From: Devosia rhizoryzae
GTDB lineage: Bacteria; Pseudomonadota; Alphaproteobacteria; Rhizobiales; Devosiaceae
Direction of reading: 5' to 3'
Length of the DNA stretch: 64,000 nucleotides
Assembly: GCF_016698665.1 (NCBI RefSeq)
Contig: NZ_CP068046.1
Span: 2,976,001-3,040,000 of the forward strand
In this document: one piece after another, positions 47,074 to 56,543 of the stretch
How the letters are laid out: every line of letters starts with the position of its first letter
Numbering within the stretch: the stretch's first letter is position 1
Translations under genes and position numbers: made by a program
The notes under the pieces: generated by a model
Database searches by the model: none
What the model was told of the DNA's origin: nothing
What the model saw: only the letters and a program-made list of their open reading frames with translations

Positions 47074-48717
47074 TCAGGCGGAGTAGCCGCGGCCGGCGAC
47101 CAGTTCTTCGACTTCGTAGCGATCGCTTGCGTCGTGCTGCGGGCGATAGATGAAGTAGTCGAAATCGGCGGGGCTTGCGGTGCCGTTGAGGTCGTGGGCG
47201 GCGACGCCGACAAAGGCGCCGGTGAAGCTGCCATGGGCCTGGTGGCCGCCGCATTCGTCCGAAAGGATCGAGGCGTCGAAGACCGGGCCGATCGGCTGCA
47301 GCTCCTGCCCTTCAAGGGCATAGAAGAACTGGAGGGCCCGGCCGCGAATGGTCAAGGCCAGCTTGACCTTGCCCTCATTGGGGATATGCACCGGAGCGGC
47401 GGGGAATTTGAGCTTGCCGTCGGGCCAGCTCATTTCCGAAGACATCAGGAGGAGTTCGCGCTGGCCATCGGCATGGGCGGTCACCGCGAGGTAGAAGAAA
47501 TTGTAGCGGCTGTAATAGGCGGTAAGACCCGCCATGGTGCGCTCGTCGGTCGCCTTGAAATCGACCACAGTCTCGGCGTCGTAGGAAAAGTGGGTCTGGC
47601 GGCGAGCAACCAGCGCCTGTTCGAACCAGGAACCAATGGATTCACGGCCAAACAAACGTAGTTTGCCGCCATCGGTCGAAAAAATTCGTTCGGTTTCCGG
47701 CGTGCGCAGCCACTGGAAGTCCTTGTGCAGGCCATTTTCGAAGGTGTAGCGCTGCTCGGCCCAGTAGGGAGCGTCGTCGCGGGTGCCGGGCACCTCGACA
47801 TGAAGGGACGGGACCGGGCCGTTCTTGACGTAAAGCCAATCGTCGTCGGCCCAATAGGCTTCCTGGATCGAAGTTTCGCGACCAAGGACGCAGCGACGTT
47901 CCTGCGTGGTCGGGCGGCCGCCCAGATGGACGAGATAGGTCTTGCCGTCCGGCGTTTCGACGAGGTCGCCATGGCCGGCGCGCTGGATGGCGGCGAGCGG
48001 CGCGTCCTTGCTGGTCAAAATATGCTTGTCGGGATGGGTCTCGTATTGCCCGTCGAGGGTGCGCGAGCGGGCAAAGGTGCAGGCATGGTCATAGGCCGTG
48101 CCGCCTTCGGCGGTGAGGAGGTAATACCAGCCGTTACGCTTATAGATATGCGGGCCTTCGACCAGCTTGAGGTCGGTGCCCTTGTAGATATTGGTGATCG
48201 GGCCGACGAGTTTGCAGGCCTCGGGATCGAATTCCTGGATGACGATGCCCGAGAACAGCAGCGGGCGGACGCGGTGGTCCCAGGTCATGTTGACGAACCA
48301 TTTGCGGCCGTCGTCGTCATGGAACAGCGATGGGTCGAAGCCCGAGGAATTGGTGTAGATCGGGTCCGACCAGGGGCCTTCGATATTTTCGGCCCAGACG
48401 ATGTAGTTGTGCGCGTCCTTGAACGAGCCGTCCTTGCGCTTGACGTCGGTATAGACCAGCCAGAAGCGCTCGCCGTCATGGGTGAGGTCTGGCGCCCAGA
48501 CGCCGCAGCTATCCGGATCGCCGCGCATGTCGAGCTGCGTCTTGCGGGTCAGCGGACGGGTGACGAGGTCCCAGTTGGCGAGATCCTTGGAGTGATGGAT
48601 CTGGACGCCGGGAAACCATTCGAAGGTCGAGGTGGCGATGTAATAATCGTCGCCGACGCGGAGGATGGAGGGGTCCGGGTTGAAACCGGGGAGGATGGGG
48701 TTGGTGATTTGTGGCAT
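47074..48717 (-). CDS. Glycoside hydrolase family 43 beta-xylosidase
   Basis: A 547-residue enzyme cleaving xylose from xylo-oligosaccharides. The N-terminal five-bladed propeller starts ITNPILPGFNPDPSILRVGD (catalytic base Asp in FNPDPS) with further family blocks GVWAPDL and EGPHIYKRNGWYYLL (acid Glu), and a C-terminal beta-sandwich (about 335-545) as in GH43 beta-xylosidases. No signal peptide is present, so it acts in the cytoplasm on imported oligosaccharides. I chose the ATG at 48717; the frame upstream is repeat DNA. It is downstream of xylA. Confidence 0.93.
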   Translation of the reverse strand: MPQITNPILPGFNPDPSILRVGDDYYIATSTFEWFPGVQIHHSKDLANWDLVTRPLTRKTQLDMRGDPDSCGVWAPDLTHDGERFWLVYTDVKRKDGSFKDAHNYIVWAENIEGPWSDPIYTNSSGFDPSLFHDDDGRKWFVNMTWDHRVRPLLFSGIVIQEFDPEACKLVGPITNIYKGTDLKLVEGPHIYKRNGWYYLLTAEGGTAYDHACTFARSRTLDGQYETHPDKHILTSKDAPLAAIQRAGHGDLVETPDGKTYLVHLGGRPTTQERRCVLGRETSIQEAYWADDDWLYVKNGPVPSLHVEVPGTRDDAPYWAEQRYTFENGLHKDFQWLRTPETERIFSTDGGKLRLFGRESIGSWFEQALVARRQTHFSYDAETVVDFKATDERTMAGLTAYYSRYNFFYLAVTAHADGQRELLLMSSEMSWPDGKLKFPAAPVHIPNEGKVKLALTIRGRALQFFYALEGQELQPIGPVFDASILSDECGGHQAHGSFTGAFVGVAAHDLNGTASPADFDYFIYRPQHDASDRYEVEELVAGRGYSA

Positions 48718-48727
48718 GAGCGTTGGG

Positions 48728-48872
48728 CTCCATCGCCCTCTCCCCTTGCGGGAGAGGGTGCCCGAAGGGCGGGTGAGGGGTAGTCTCCACACGCTCAGCG
48801 CTCGTGGAGAAATCGCCACCCCTCATCCGTCGGCTACGCCGACACCTTCTCCCGCAAGGGGAGAAGGGAAGA
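48728..48872. repeat. Palindromic intergenic repeat pair (family 4)
   Basis: CCCTCTCCCCTTGCGGGAGA then GGGTGCCCGAAGGGCGGGTG face CACCCCTCATCC and CTTCTCCCGCAAGGGGAGAA. It sits between xylA and the GH43 gene. Such CTCTCCCCTTGCGGGAGAGGG elements are common between genes in alphaproteobacteria. Confidence 0.85.
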
Positions 48873-48887
48873 GCGGCTCAATGCTTG

Positions 48888-50195
48888 TTAGACGTACCGA
48901 TTAACCAGGTTTTCGAGATATTCCTGGCGACCGGACTTGGGCTGGGGATTGATCCCGTCGGATTCTACGCGGGCTGCGATGTCCGCCAAGCTCAGCTTGC
49001 CGCCCAGGATGTCGGCGCCGATGCCGGACTTCCAGCCGGCGTAGCGGTCATCGAGGAGCTTATCGAATTCGCCGTCTTCGATCAGCGCGGCAGCGCCCTT
49101 GAGGCCGCGGGCCAGCGTGTCGAGGCCGAGGATGTGGCCATGCAGCAGGTCGGCGGGATCGAGCGACTGGCGGCGCACCTTGGCGTCGAAGTTGAAGCCG
49201 CCCTTGCCGAGGCCGCCTTGCTTCAAAATGTAGTAGAAGGCCAGGGCCATTTCGCCCGCATTGTTGGGGAAGTGGTCGGTATCCCAGCCGGACTGGAGGT
49301 CATTGCGGTTGGCGTCGACCGAGCCGAGCTGGCCCAGCAACGAGGCGACGGCGAGTTCGTGCTCGAAGCTATGGCCGGCAAGGAAGGCGTGGCCGACTTC
49401 GATATTGCACTTTACCTTCTTTTCGAGACCGTACTTCTGCAGGAAGCCGTAGACCGTGGCGACGTCGAAATCGTACTGGTGCTTGGAGGGTTCCTGCGGC
49501 TTGGGCTCGATCAGGATCTGGCCGGTGAAGCCGATTTTTTCGGCATGCTCGATCACCAGCGTCAGGAAACGGGCCATCTGGTCCTGTTCCTGGCCGATCT
49601 TGGTGTTGAGCAGGGTTTCGTAGCCTTCGCGGCCGCCCCACAGCACGTAGTTTTCGCCGCCCAGTTCATGGGTCAGCTCGAGTACGGTCTTCACCTGGCC
49701 GGCGGCATAGGCAAAGACGGCCGGATCGGGATTGGTCGCGGCACCGGCCATGTAGCGGCGGTTGCTGAATAGGTTGGCCGTGCCCCAGAGGAGCTTCTTG
49801 CCGGTTTCCTGCATCTTTTGCGCAATGATGTCGCCGATGACGCGGAGGTTCTTGTTGCTCTCTGCCAGCGTTTCGCCTTCGGGCGCCACGTCGACGTCGT
49901 GGAAGGCAAAGAAGGGCACGTCGATCAAGTTGAAGAATTCGAAGGCCACTTCGGCCTTAAGCTTGGCGCCTTCAAGACCCTTGTCGAACCAGGGACGATC
50001 GAAGGTACGGCCGCCGAACGGGTCGCCGCCTTCCTGCGCCAGCGTGTGCCAATAGGCGATGGCGGGGCGAATATGGTCTTCCATGCGCTTGCCGGCGACC
50101 AGTTCGTCCTTGTTGTAGTGGCGGTAGGCCAGCGCATTCTTGCTGGACGTGCCTTCGAACTTGACCTGTTCCAGGCCCTTGAAAAAATCGCTCAC
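48888..50195 (-). CDS. xylA: Xylose isomerase
   Basis: XylA converts D-xylose to D-xylulose. The 435-residue protein has the TIM-barrel pattern of family II isomerases, with the catalytic His and partner Asp in [10 protein letters not shown] (about residue 100), metal ligands in [15 protein letters not shown] and the later [17 protein letters not shown] and [14 protein letters not shown]. All key residues are present. The start is a GTG at 50195 ([13 protein letters not shown]), preceded by GAGGAGG. It overlaps the xylB stop by four bases (GTGA), so xylB and xylA are coupled. Confidence 0.97.
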   Translation of the reverse strand: MSDFFKGLEQVKFEGTSSKNALAYRHYNKDELVAGKRMEDHIRPAIAYWHTLAQEGGDPFGGRTFDRPWFDKGLEGAKLKAEVAFEFFNLIDVPFFAFHDVDVAPEGETLAESNKNLRVIGDIIAQKMQETGKKLLWGTANLFSNRRYMAGAATNPDPAVFAYAAGQVKTVLELTHELGGENYVLWGGREGYETLLNTKIGQEQDQMARFLTLVIEHAEKIGFTGQILIEPKPQEPSKHQYDFDVATVYGFLQKYGLEKKVKCNIEVGHAFLAGHSFEHELAVASLLGQLGSVDANRNDLQSGWDTDHFPNNAGEMALAFYYILKQGGLGKGGFNFDAKVRRQSLDPADLLHGHILGLDTLARGLKGAAALIEDGEFDKLLDDRYAGWKSGIGADILGGKLSLADIAARVESDGINPQPKSGRQEYLENLVNRYV

Positions 50196-51652
50196 GAACG
50201 TGCCTCCTCGATGGCGGGGTAGAGTGCGCGGTAGCGCGCATATTGATCGGAATAGGCGGCCGACAGGGATCGGTCGGGCGCAATGGTGGTCTTGATGGGC
50301 GGCATGGTCATGACCTCGGCCGGATCGGCGCCGGTTGCGGCACAAAGGCCGAGCCGCGCCGCGCCCAGCGCACCGCCGAAATCGCCGTCCTCGGGAAGGG
50401 CGATTTCCATGTCGAGATTGGTGGCCAGCATTTTGAGCCACAGGGCGGATTTCGATCCGCCGCCGACGGCCAGGAGGCGATCGATCCTGGTGCCGGCATC
50501 GGCAAGCACGCGCTGGCAATCGCGCATGGCAAAGGTCACGCCTTCCATGACGGCCTGGGCCAGCTGCGCGGTTTCGGTCGATTGGCTGAGGCCGGTAAAG
50601 GAGCCGCGCGCGCCGGCATTGTTATGCGGCGTGCGTTCACCCGAAAGGTAGGGCAGGAAGATGGTCTCGCCCGGGCCCTTGAACTGCGCCTCGGCCTCGG
50701 CCGAAAGCTCGGCCTGCTTCTTGCCGGTGATGCGGCTCAGCCAATTCAGCGAATCGGTCGCAGAGAGGATGACGCCCATCTGGTGCCAGGTATTGGGGAT
50801 GGCGTGGCAGAAAGCGTGGACGGCGCCTTCGGTATTGGGGCTGAAGCGGTCGTTGGAGACAAACAGCACGCCGGAGGTGCCCAGCGACACAAAGCCTTCG
50901 CCGGGGCGAATGGCGCCGATGCCGCAAGCGGCCGCGGCATTGTCGCCGGCACCGCCTGCAATCACGACCTTGCCCATGCCCCAGCGCGCGGCGAGTTCGG
51001 GCTTGAGCTCGGCGGCAATGGCGGAGCCTTCCACGAGGCGCGGCATGTGGGCCCGGGTAAGCCCGGTGACCCCAAGTAGCTCGTCGGACCAGTCGCGCTT
51101 CGCCACATCGAGCCAGAGCGTGCCGGCAGCATCCGACATGTCTTCGACGGCCTCGCCGCTCAGCAGCAGGCGCACATAGGCCTTGGGGAGCAGGACACGC
51201 TTGAGCTGGCGGTAGATGTCGGGCTCGTGCTTGCGGACCCAGGCGATTTTTGGCGCGGTGAAGCCGGGCATTGCGATGTTGCCAGCGAGGTCGCGCAGGC
51301 TGGGGAGTTCCGCTTCCATTTCGAGGCATTCGGCGGCGGAGCGTCCGTCGTTCCACAAAATAGCCGGGCGCAAGACCTGGTCGTTGTCGCCGAGCAGCGT
51401 TGCGCCATGCATGTGGCCGGAAAGGCCGATACCCTTGACGGCAGCGAGTTCTGCCGGATGCTTGGCCTTGAGCGCGTCGATGGCGCCGAGCGTGGCGGTC
51501 CACCAGTCCTGCGGGTTCTGTTCGGACCAGCCGGGATGCGGGCGAACGGGCTCGACGGCAGGGGCGGAGGCGTCGCCGATGGGCTTGCCTGCCTCGTCGA
51601 TCAGCAGCGCCTTGACGCCGGACGTGCCGATATCAATGCCGAGAAATGTCAT
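50192..51652 (-). CDS. xylB: Xylulokinase
   Basis: XylB phosphorylates D-xylulose to feed the pentose phosphate pathway. The 486-residue FGGY-family kinase begins [20 protein letters not shown] (phosphate-binding), with substrate loop [11 protein letters not shown] (about residue 77) and the C-terminal [19 protein letters not shown] site. Length is typical. It is the first gene after the LacI-type regulator, with xylA downstream and overlapping. A large nested hairpin lies just upstream (51735-51803). Confidence 0.96.
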   Translation of the reverse strand: MTFLGIDIGTSGVKALLIDEAGKPIGDASAPAVEPVRPHPGWSEQNPQDWWTATLGAIDALKAKHPAELAAVKGIGLSGHMHGATLLGDNDQVLRPAILWNDGRSAAECLEMEAELPSLRDLAGNIAMPGFTAPKIAWVRKHEPDIYRQLKRVLLPKAYVRLLLSGEAVEDMSDAAGTLWLDVAKRDWSDELLGVTGLTRAHMPRLVEGSAIAAELKPELAARWGMGKVVIAGGAGDNAAAACGIGAIRPGEGFVSLGTSGVLFVSNDRFSPNTEGAVHAFCHAIPNTWHQMGVILSATDSLNWLSRITGKKQAELSAEAEAQFKGPGETIFLPYLSGERTPHNNAGARGSFTGLSQSTETAQLAQAVMEGVTFAMRDCQRVLADAGTRIDRLLAVGGGSKSALWLKMLATNLDMEIALPEDGDFGGALGAARLGLCAATGADPAEVMTMPPIKTTIAPDRSLSAAYSDQYARYRALYPAIEEARS

Positions 51653-51734
51653 GAGGCACGTACCTCAAGAACCTTCAACACAAACATCGATCATCCTCCC
51701 TCGGCCTTTTGGCCGCGCCGCTTTTCGCATGGCT

Positions 51735-51803
51735 GGCCCATCGCGACGCTCAGGGCGTTCGCAGCTCAGAACAGTCCACCGGACTGTTCTGCCCTAATGG
51801 GCC
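51735..51803. repeat. Large nested hairpin between the LacI regulator and xylB
   Basis: Three nested inverted pairs are seen: GGCCCAT/ATGGGCC (51735/51797), AGGGC/GCCCT and CAGAACAGTCC/GGACTGTTCTG (51767-51791). There is no T run. It could end the regulator transcript, protect the xylBA message or be a remnant of a mobile repeat. Confidence 0.7.
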
Positions 51804-51811
51804 GCTCCTCA

Positions 51812-52855
51812 TTAACGCAGATTGTCGCGCAGGAAAATCCCAATTTCAATGGGGTTTGTTTCGGTGCTGCGGCTGGTGCCGAGGGCCAGGGCGCGGGCGG
51901 CGCTGATAGCCTCGCGAATTTCGCCATCGGGGTTTTGATCCAGCACGACATCGATGGCGCCACTGCGGAGGCCGCCGCGCGTTGGGGCGGTCAATTCGTG
52001 CGCGATGACGCGAAGATGGCCTGTGCGCCCGGAGCGCTCCAGCGCTTCGACGAGACCGGCATTGCCGGCACCGAGATTGTAGAGGCCGGCAAGATCCGGG
52101 TGCTGGTCGAGCAGGCTGGTGACGATGTCGCCGGTTTCGGCGCGCTCGTCGTGTCCTTCGGCCAGGCCGATGATCTCGACACTTTCGAATTCGGCGGCGA
52201 GCGCCGATTTGAAGCCTTCGAGCCGCTCGGCATGGTCGCGCAGGTGGAGCGAGCCGGCGACGACCGCGACCTTGCCGCCACCCGGTAGAAAGCGACCGAG
52301 AAGGGAGGCTGCGGTGCGGCCGGCTGCGACATTGTCGATGCCGATGAAATTGCGCCGGGCGGAGCCGGGGAGGTCCGAGACCAGGGTCATCACCGCAATG
52401 CCGCGGCGATGGGCAGCGTCGACGGCGGCGATGATTTCGGGCTCTTCGCTGGCTACGATCACCGCGCAGTCGCAGGCGCGTGGATCGAGGGCATCGAGGC
52501 TTTGGGCGAGGGCCAGGGCATCAAGCGCCCGCATGCGGCGGGTTTCGAGATGCATGCGATCGGCGAGGGCAGGGCCGAAGCGGCGGTCGACGGCAGCGGC
52601 GAGGCTGTCCATGAATTCGTTGGAGCCATCGGGGATAAAGAAGATGACGTGGAGATCGCGGGCGCGTGCCATCAGCGACGCATTGAGGTCGCGCGAAAAG
52701 CCGAGCTTGCTTATGGCGTCTTCGACCTTTTCCGCCGTTGCGGCGCGCACGCCGGGGCGGCCATTGAGCACCCGGTCGACCGTTGCCAGCGATACGCCGG
52801 CGGCTCGCGCAACATCGTGCACGGTGGCCCGGCGCCTTAAGCTTTCTTCGGTCAA
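51812..52855 (-). CDS. LacI family xylose-locus regulator
   Basis: A 347-residue repressor. The LacI helix-turn-helix is TVHDVARAAGVSLATVDRVL (about residues 11-30) with hinge GFSRDLNASLMARARDL, then a periplasmic-binding-protein-like ligand domain (about 65-340). It starts at TTG. Its position directly ahead of xylB and xylA, on the same strand, argues that it senses xylose and controls this operon; LacI-type xylose regulators are usual in Hyphomicrobiales. Operator not firmly identified. Confidence 0.92.
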   Translation of the reverse strand: MTEESLRRRATVHDVARAAGVSLATVDRVLNGRPGVRAATAEKVEDAISKLGFSRDLNASLMARARDLHVIFFIPDGSNEFMDSLAAAVDRRFGPALADRMHLETRRMRALDALALAQSLDALDPRACDCAVIVASEEPEIIAAVDAAHRRGIAVMTLVSDLPGSARRNFIGIDNVAAGRTAASLLGRFLPGGGKVAVVAGSLHLRDHAERLEGFKSALAAEFESVEIIGLAEGHDERAETGDIVTSLLDQHPDLAGLYNLGAGNAGLVEALERSGRTGHLRVIAHELTAPTRGGLRSGAIDVVLDQNPDGEIREAISAARALALGTSRSTETNPIEIGIFLRDNLR

Positions 52856-52974
52856 CCCAGAACCCTCACCATCCTTCGCAAAGACTTGCGGGCGTTGCGC
52901 CCCACCGTCAAGTGCGCCGTTGCGAGCGGCGCATGATCGGGCTAGACCTCACGCCGCAATTGGGAGGGAAGAAC

Positions 52975-53985
52975 ATGGCTGTTACGGTTTCCGAATTCGG
53001 CACGTTCCGGGGCCAGCGGGTCGATCAGTTCCGGCTGGTGAGCGACACCGGGGTCGAGGTCGACATCATCTCCTATGGCGTCGTGGTGCGCGACTGGCGG
53101 GTGCCGGTGGCCGGCGGAACGCGCAGCGTGGTCCTCGGCTTCGAAACCTTCGAGCCCTATCCCGAGCATTCGCCGCATTTCGGCTCGATTGCCGGGCGCG
53201 TCGCCAATCGCATCAAGGATGCAAGCTTCACGCTCGACGGCGTCAAGCACGAGCTGGTTGCCAATGAGGGATCGCTGACACTGCATGGTGGGCCGGAGGG
53301 CTTGGGCCGGCAGGTGTGGAACGGGCAGGTCGATAGCGCCAACAACGCAGTGCGCTTTACCCACCATTCCCCGCATGGCGCCATGGGCTTTCCGGGGAGC
53401 GTCAATTTTTCGGCGACCTATACGCTCAAGGGAGACCGCTTGCGGCTCGAGCTCGATGCCACGACCGACCGGCCGACCCCGCTCAGCGTCGTGCAGCACC
53501 AGTATTTCAACCTCGGCACGACCGAAACGGTGCTCGATCACACGATCCAGGTGAACTCCTCGGCCTATACCGAAGTCGGCCCGGACCTATGCCCGACCGG
53601 CGCAATCCTCCCCTCGCGCGGCACGATCTATGACCTGCGCCAAGGGCGCACCATGCGCGACGCGACGGGGCAGGGCGTGGACTACGATATAGGCATGATG
53701 CTCGACAGCGGCCGCAACAAGGCCGAACCGATTGCGACCGTGGTATCGCCCGAGGGCGACCTCACTTTGAAGCTGTGGAGCGACCGTCCGGCAGTCCAGG
53801 TCTATAATGGCGTCTGGACCGACGTTGCGGTGCCGGGACTTGGCGGCAAGCGCTATGGCAAGTCGTCCGGCTTCTGCCTCGAGGACCAGATGCTGAGCGA
53901 TGCGCTGCACAATCCGCATTTCCCCAACATCATCTATTCGCCCGAGCGTCCCTATTCGCATTGGAGCGAGTTCGAGATCGCGTGA
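52975..53985 (+). CDS. galM: Aldose 1-epimerase (mutarotase)
   Basis: A 336-residue mutarotase that equilibrates alpha and beta anomers of sugars such as xylose, galactose or glucose. Family marks are SIAGRVANRI, LTLHGGPEGLGRQVW (catalytic His region), VVQHQYFNL (second His) and the late SGFCLEDQMLSDALHNPHFP (catalytic Glu). GGGAGGGA about 6 bases upstream fixes the ATG. It is divergent from the LacI regulator and so part of the xylose locus, probably under the same control. Confidence 0.94.
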   Translation: MAVTVSEFGTFRGQRVDQFRLVSDTGVEVDIISYGVVVRDWRVPVAGGTRSVVLGFETFEPYPEHSPHFGSIAGRVANRIKDASFTLDGVKHELVANEGSLTLHGGPEGLGRQVWNGQVDSANNAVRFTHHSPHGAMGFPGSVNFSATYTLKGDRLRLELDATTDRPTPLSVVQHQYFNLGTTETVLDHTIQVNSSAYTEVGPDLCPTGAILPSRGTIYDLRQGRTMRDATGQGVDYDIGMMLDSGRNKAEPIATVVSPEGDLTLKLWSDRPAVQVYNGVWTDVAVPGLGGKRYGKSSGFCLEDQMLSDALHNPHFPNIIYSPERPYSHWSEFEIA

Positions 53986-54026
53986 GCTGCGCGGAGAGGG
54001 AATTTCAAGCGACGCCGGAGTGGAGC

Positions 54027-54731
54027 ATGGACAAGACAGAGCGTCTTTTTTCCATCATGGACGCCCTCCGGCGCCATCGTCGGCCGATCACCGCGGCCGC
54101 GCTTGCCGAAGAGCAGAAAGTGTCGGTGCGTACGCTTTACCGCGACATCCAGACGCTGATCGGGCTGGGCGCGCCGATCGATGGCGAAGCGGGCGTCGGC
54201 TATATGCTGAAGCCCGGTTTTTTCCTGCCGCCGCTGATGTTCAGCACGGAAGAACTCGAGGCGCTGGTGCTGGGCGCACGCTGGGTCGAGACGCAGCCGG
54301 ACGATGATCTTGGCGCTGCGGCGCGCAATGCCTTGGCCAAGATCGCCACCGCCTCGCCGGACGATCTGCGTGACCGGATCAGCGACACGGCGCTCTGGCC
54401 GATGGCGGTGTGGGGGCGGAGCAAGCGGCCTATTCCGGTTTTGGGCGACATTCGCCGCGCCATGCGTCAGGAGCGGGCGGTGCGGATCGATTACGAGGAC
54501 GAGCAGGGCCGCTCGACGACCCGGATCATCTGGCCGGTGGGGCTGGCCTTTTATGAGGGCAAGCAGACGATTGCCGCCTTCTGCCTGTTGCGGCAGGCGT
54601 TCCGCAGTTTCCGGACCGACCGCATCGGGCAGCTGGTGATCACCGAAGATCGCTATGGCAAGCGCCGTGCGGTGCTGGAGCGGGAATGGCGCGACAGCTG
54701 GCGCCATGAGGCGCAGGCGGCCGAGCTTTAG
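54027..54731 (+). CDS. YafY-type regulator with HTH and WYL-like domain
   Basis: A 234-residue DNA-binding protein. An N-terminal HTH_11 winged helix (MDKTERLFSIMDALRRHRRP, then AALAEEQKVSVRTLYRDIQT) is followed by a WYL domain (RRAMRQERAVRIDYEDEQG and VGLAFYEGKQTIAAFCLLR) that in relatives binds small ligands or nucleic acid. The W-Y-L triad itself is altered, as often happens. The start at 54027 is the first residue of the conserved part. It follows galM by 41 bases, maybe as an operon. Targets are unknown. Confidence 0.9.
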   Translation: MDKTERLFSIMDALRRHRRPITAAALAEEQKVSVRTLYRDIQTLIGLGAPIDGEAGVGYMLKPGFFLPPLMFSTEELEALVLGARWVETQPDDDLGAAARNALAKIATASPDDLRDRISDTALWPMAVWGRSKRPIPVLGDIRRAMRQERAVRIDYEDEQGRSTTRIIWPVGLAFYEGKQTIAAFCLLRQAFRSFRTDRIGQLVITEDRYGKRRAVLEREWRDSWRHEAQAAEL

Positions 54732-54779
54732 GTTTCACGTGAATCAGGAATTCGGATTCACGTGAAACAGTTATCCACA
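54731..54779. other. Two head-to-head parS-like sites next to a DnaA box
   Basis: GGTTTCACGTGAATCA (54731-54746) and GGATTCACGTGAAACA (54754-54769) each match 14 of 16 positions of the parS consensus TGTTTCACGTGAAACA, and together make a perfect 14-base inverted repeat around 9 bases. TTATCCACA (54771-54779) matches the DnaA-box consensus. All three lie in the short gap between the converging YafY and DUF1294 genes, where a simple hairpin terminator is an alternative reading, although no T run follows. Confidence 0.65.
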
Positions 54780-54781
54780 GG

Positions 54782-55420
54782 CTAGAGGCCGAGGATTGCG
54801 TTTAGGTCGCTAGGATCGATGACGCCCGCGGTGAAGCCGAGCAGGGCGACAAGATGCACTGCAACGATGACGAGGGTGACGCCGACGAAGCTTTCCTTGC
54901 GTGTCTTGTGGCGGAAGATTGCTTGGCCGAGCACGCCGCCGATGATGCCGAAGAACAGGTCGACACTGTGCAATCGCTTTTCGGCCGTACGCCAGCTGCC
55001 GCTTTCCGCGAAGCGCTTGTCGCTGGCGTAGTTGAGGAAGGAGAGAACACCCATCACTGCGTAGGCGAGGCCAATCGCGAGGGGCAGGCGGTCGTAAGTC
55101 AGCGCGGTGGCCAGCAGGGTCATCAGCAAGAAAGCCACAGCGAAGCGCCAATCGAGCCTTTGGGCTTTCGGCGGCAGTCCGCGTTGGTTGACCTCGCGTG
55201 TGGCGCGCGGATTGGCGCCGGCAATGCTCACCGAACGTGCCTGCGGTCGTCCATCCTTGCCCCTGGCCGAAACGAAACTGACGCGATCCCCTTTGCGCGG
55301 GCGGTTGGCGATGCGACCGATATCGGAGATGTGGACGAAATATCGGGTATTATCTTCTGCGACGATGAAGCCGAAACCGCGTTCATCATTCCATTGCACC
55401 AGTTCGCCGCTTAGCTTCAT
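54782..55420 (-). CDS. Cold-shock domain plus DUF1294 membrane protein
   Basis: A 212-residue protein. The N-terminal cold-shock domain (about residues 1-70) carries WNDERGFGFIV and YFVHISDIG, the RNP1/RNP2-like RNA-binding strands. The C-terminal DUF1294 part (about 95-210) has three to four hydrophobic helices and the family pattern LSFLNYASDKRFAESGSWRT AEKRLH. It probably links nucleic-acid binding to the membrane; role unknown. Two ATGs lie in tandem; I take the second because the AGGGG site sits closer to the right distance. Confidence 0.9.
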   Translation of the reverse strand: MKLSGELVQWNDERGFGFIVAEDNTRYFVHISDIGRIANRPRKGDRVSFVSARGKDGRPQARSVSIAGANPRATREVNQRGLPPKAQRLDWRFAVAFLLMTLLATALTYDRLPLAIGLAYAVMGVLSFLNYASDKRFAESGSWRTAEKRLHSVDLFFGIIGGVLGQAIFRHKTRKESFVGVTLVIVAVHLVALLGFTAGVIDPSDLNAILGL

Positions 55421-55480
55421 CATGCCCCTCGCCGAGGCGAAAATAGCGGGTGTGCGCTTAAAAAGTGCTGAGCGAAATGG

Positions 55481-55933
55481 CTAGAAAATAGACTGACGCA
55501 GCGGCAGCTTGATGGGCGCTGCAAGGCCACGCTCAAGATCGGCCCAGAAGCCCTGGCGTAGGATTTCGGGAAAGACATGGCCCTGTGGCAAAGCCTCGCG
55601 CGCGAACCAGCCTGCTTCGACGATGCTTTCATTTGTCGCGGGATTGTTGCCGGTGTCGATCTCGCCGGACAGGTAGTCGGCAAGAAACCAGAACTGTACG
55701 ATACGGCCGGTGTTGTCGATGAGTTCATCGATATATGCGAGGGTATGGGCGCGGACGCTGATGCCGGTTTCCTCCCAGGCCTCACGCTCGGCCGCCTGAT
55801 GCAGCTCTTCGCTGCCCTCGACACCGCCGCCCGGCCCAGACCAGAAATCATGCTTGCCCGGCCGAAAGTGGCGGACGAGAAGAATGTGGCCGTCGCGCAG
55901 GGCCAGCACACCGGCGGAGATGCGGTGCTTCAT
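55481..55933 (-). CDS. NUDIX hydrolase
   Basis: A 150-residue pyrophosphohydrolase. The NUDIX box is complete: GGVEGSEELHQ followed by AAEREAWEETGI, giving Gx5Ex7REUXEEXGU. Substrate (oxidised nucleotide, ADP-ribose or other) is not decided by the sequence. Its start overlaps the comM stop by four bases (ATGA), so it was the gene after comM in an operon before comM was interrupted. Confidence 0.9.
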   Translation of the reverse strand: MKHRISAGVLALRDGHILLVRHFRPGKHDFWSGPGGGVEGSEELHQAAEREAWEETGISVRAHTLAYIDELIDNTGRIVQFWFLADYLSGEIDTGNNPATNESIVEAGWFAREALPQGHVFPEILRQGFWADLERGLAAPIKLPLRQSIF

Positions 55934-56534
55934 GCCGAGCCGAAGTTGAGGCGATAGCTCAGCGCCTCGGCAATGTGGGGGCGGGCGACTTTTTCGGAGG
56001 CCGCGAGATCGGCCAGGGTCCGGGCGACCTTGAGGACGCGATGATAGGCGCGGGCGGAGAGGTTGAAGCGTTCGGCGGCCTGGAGCAGCAGGCTCTGGCT
56101 TTCCCGATCGGGCTCGACCATGCGCTCGATCAGGGCGGACGAGGCCGCAGCGTTGGTAAGGATATCGGGGTGACCGGCGGCTTCGTAGCGTTGCCGCTGG
56201 CGCTCCCGCGCGGCGGCGACGCGGCTGGCCACGGTGGCGGAGGGCTCGGGCGTAGTGCCAGCCACGATCATGTCGGTGGCGGAGACCGCAGGCACGTCGA
56301 TGCGGATATCGATGCGATCAAGGAAGGGCCCCGAAATACGCGCCTGGTAGTCTGCGGAACAGGCCGCGCCGCGCTTGCAGGTGTGGCCCGGCGTTCCTGC
56401 CATGCCGCATTTGCACGGGTTCATCGCTGCGATCAGCTGGAAGCGGCTGGGATAGGAGACGCGGGCATTGGCGCGCGCAATGACTGTTTCGCCGCTTTCC
56501 AGCGGCTGGCGCAGGCTGTCGAGCACGCTGGTGC
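55930..56534 (-). pseudogene. comM: 3' half of comM (YifB, Mg-chelatase-like ATPase), interrupted
   Basis: This segment encodes about 200 residues that match the C-terminal half of ComM/YifB: VLDSLRQPLESGETVIARAN, SYPSRFQLIAAMNPCKCG, then the lid region DRIDIRIDVP and YHRVLKVARTLADLAAS. Intact ComM is about 500 residues; the Walker A and B parts and the N-terminal domain are missing, and the frame enters transposon sequence upstream of the FSTSVLDS residues. ComM is a helicase needed for branch migration during natural transformation, so the strain should lack that activity unless another copy exists. Confidence 0.9.
56530..56534. repeat. Predicted 5-bp target-site duplication of the Tn7-like element
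   Basis: GGTGC lies between comM and the element's proposed terminal TG. On the comM strand it is GCACC, which straddles the two codons after the expected Walker B end. The length of five matches Tn7-type duplications; the second copy would be past the window. Confidence 0.4.
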
Positions 56535-56543
56535 TGAACACAC

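Noticed and set aside
52874..52891. CGCAA-N4-TTGCG as the LacI-type xylose operator
   Set aside because: The arms are short and the centre lacks the CG typical of LacI-family operators, so I did not annotate it.
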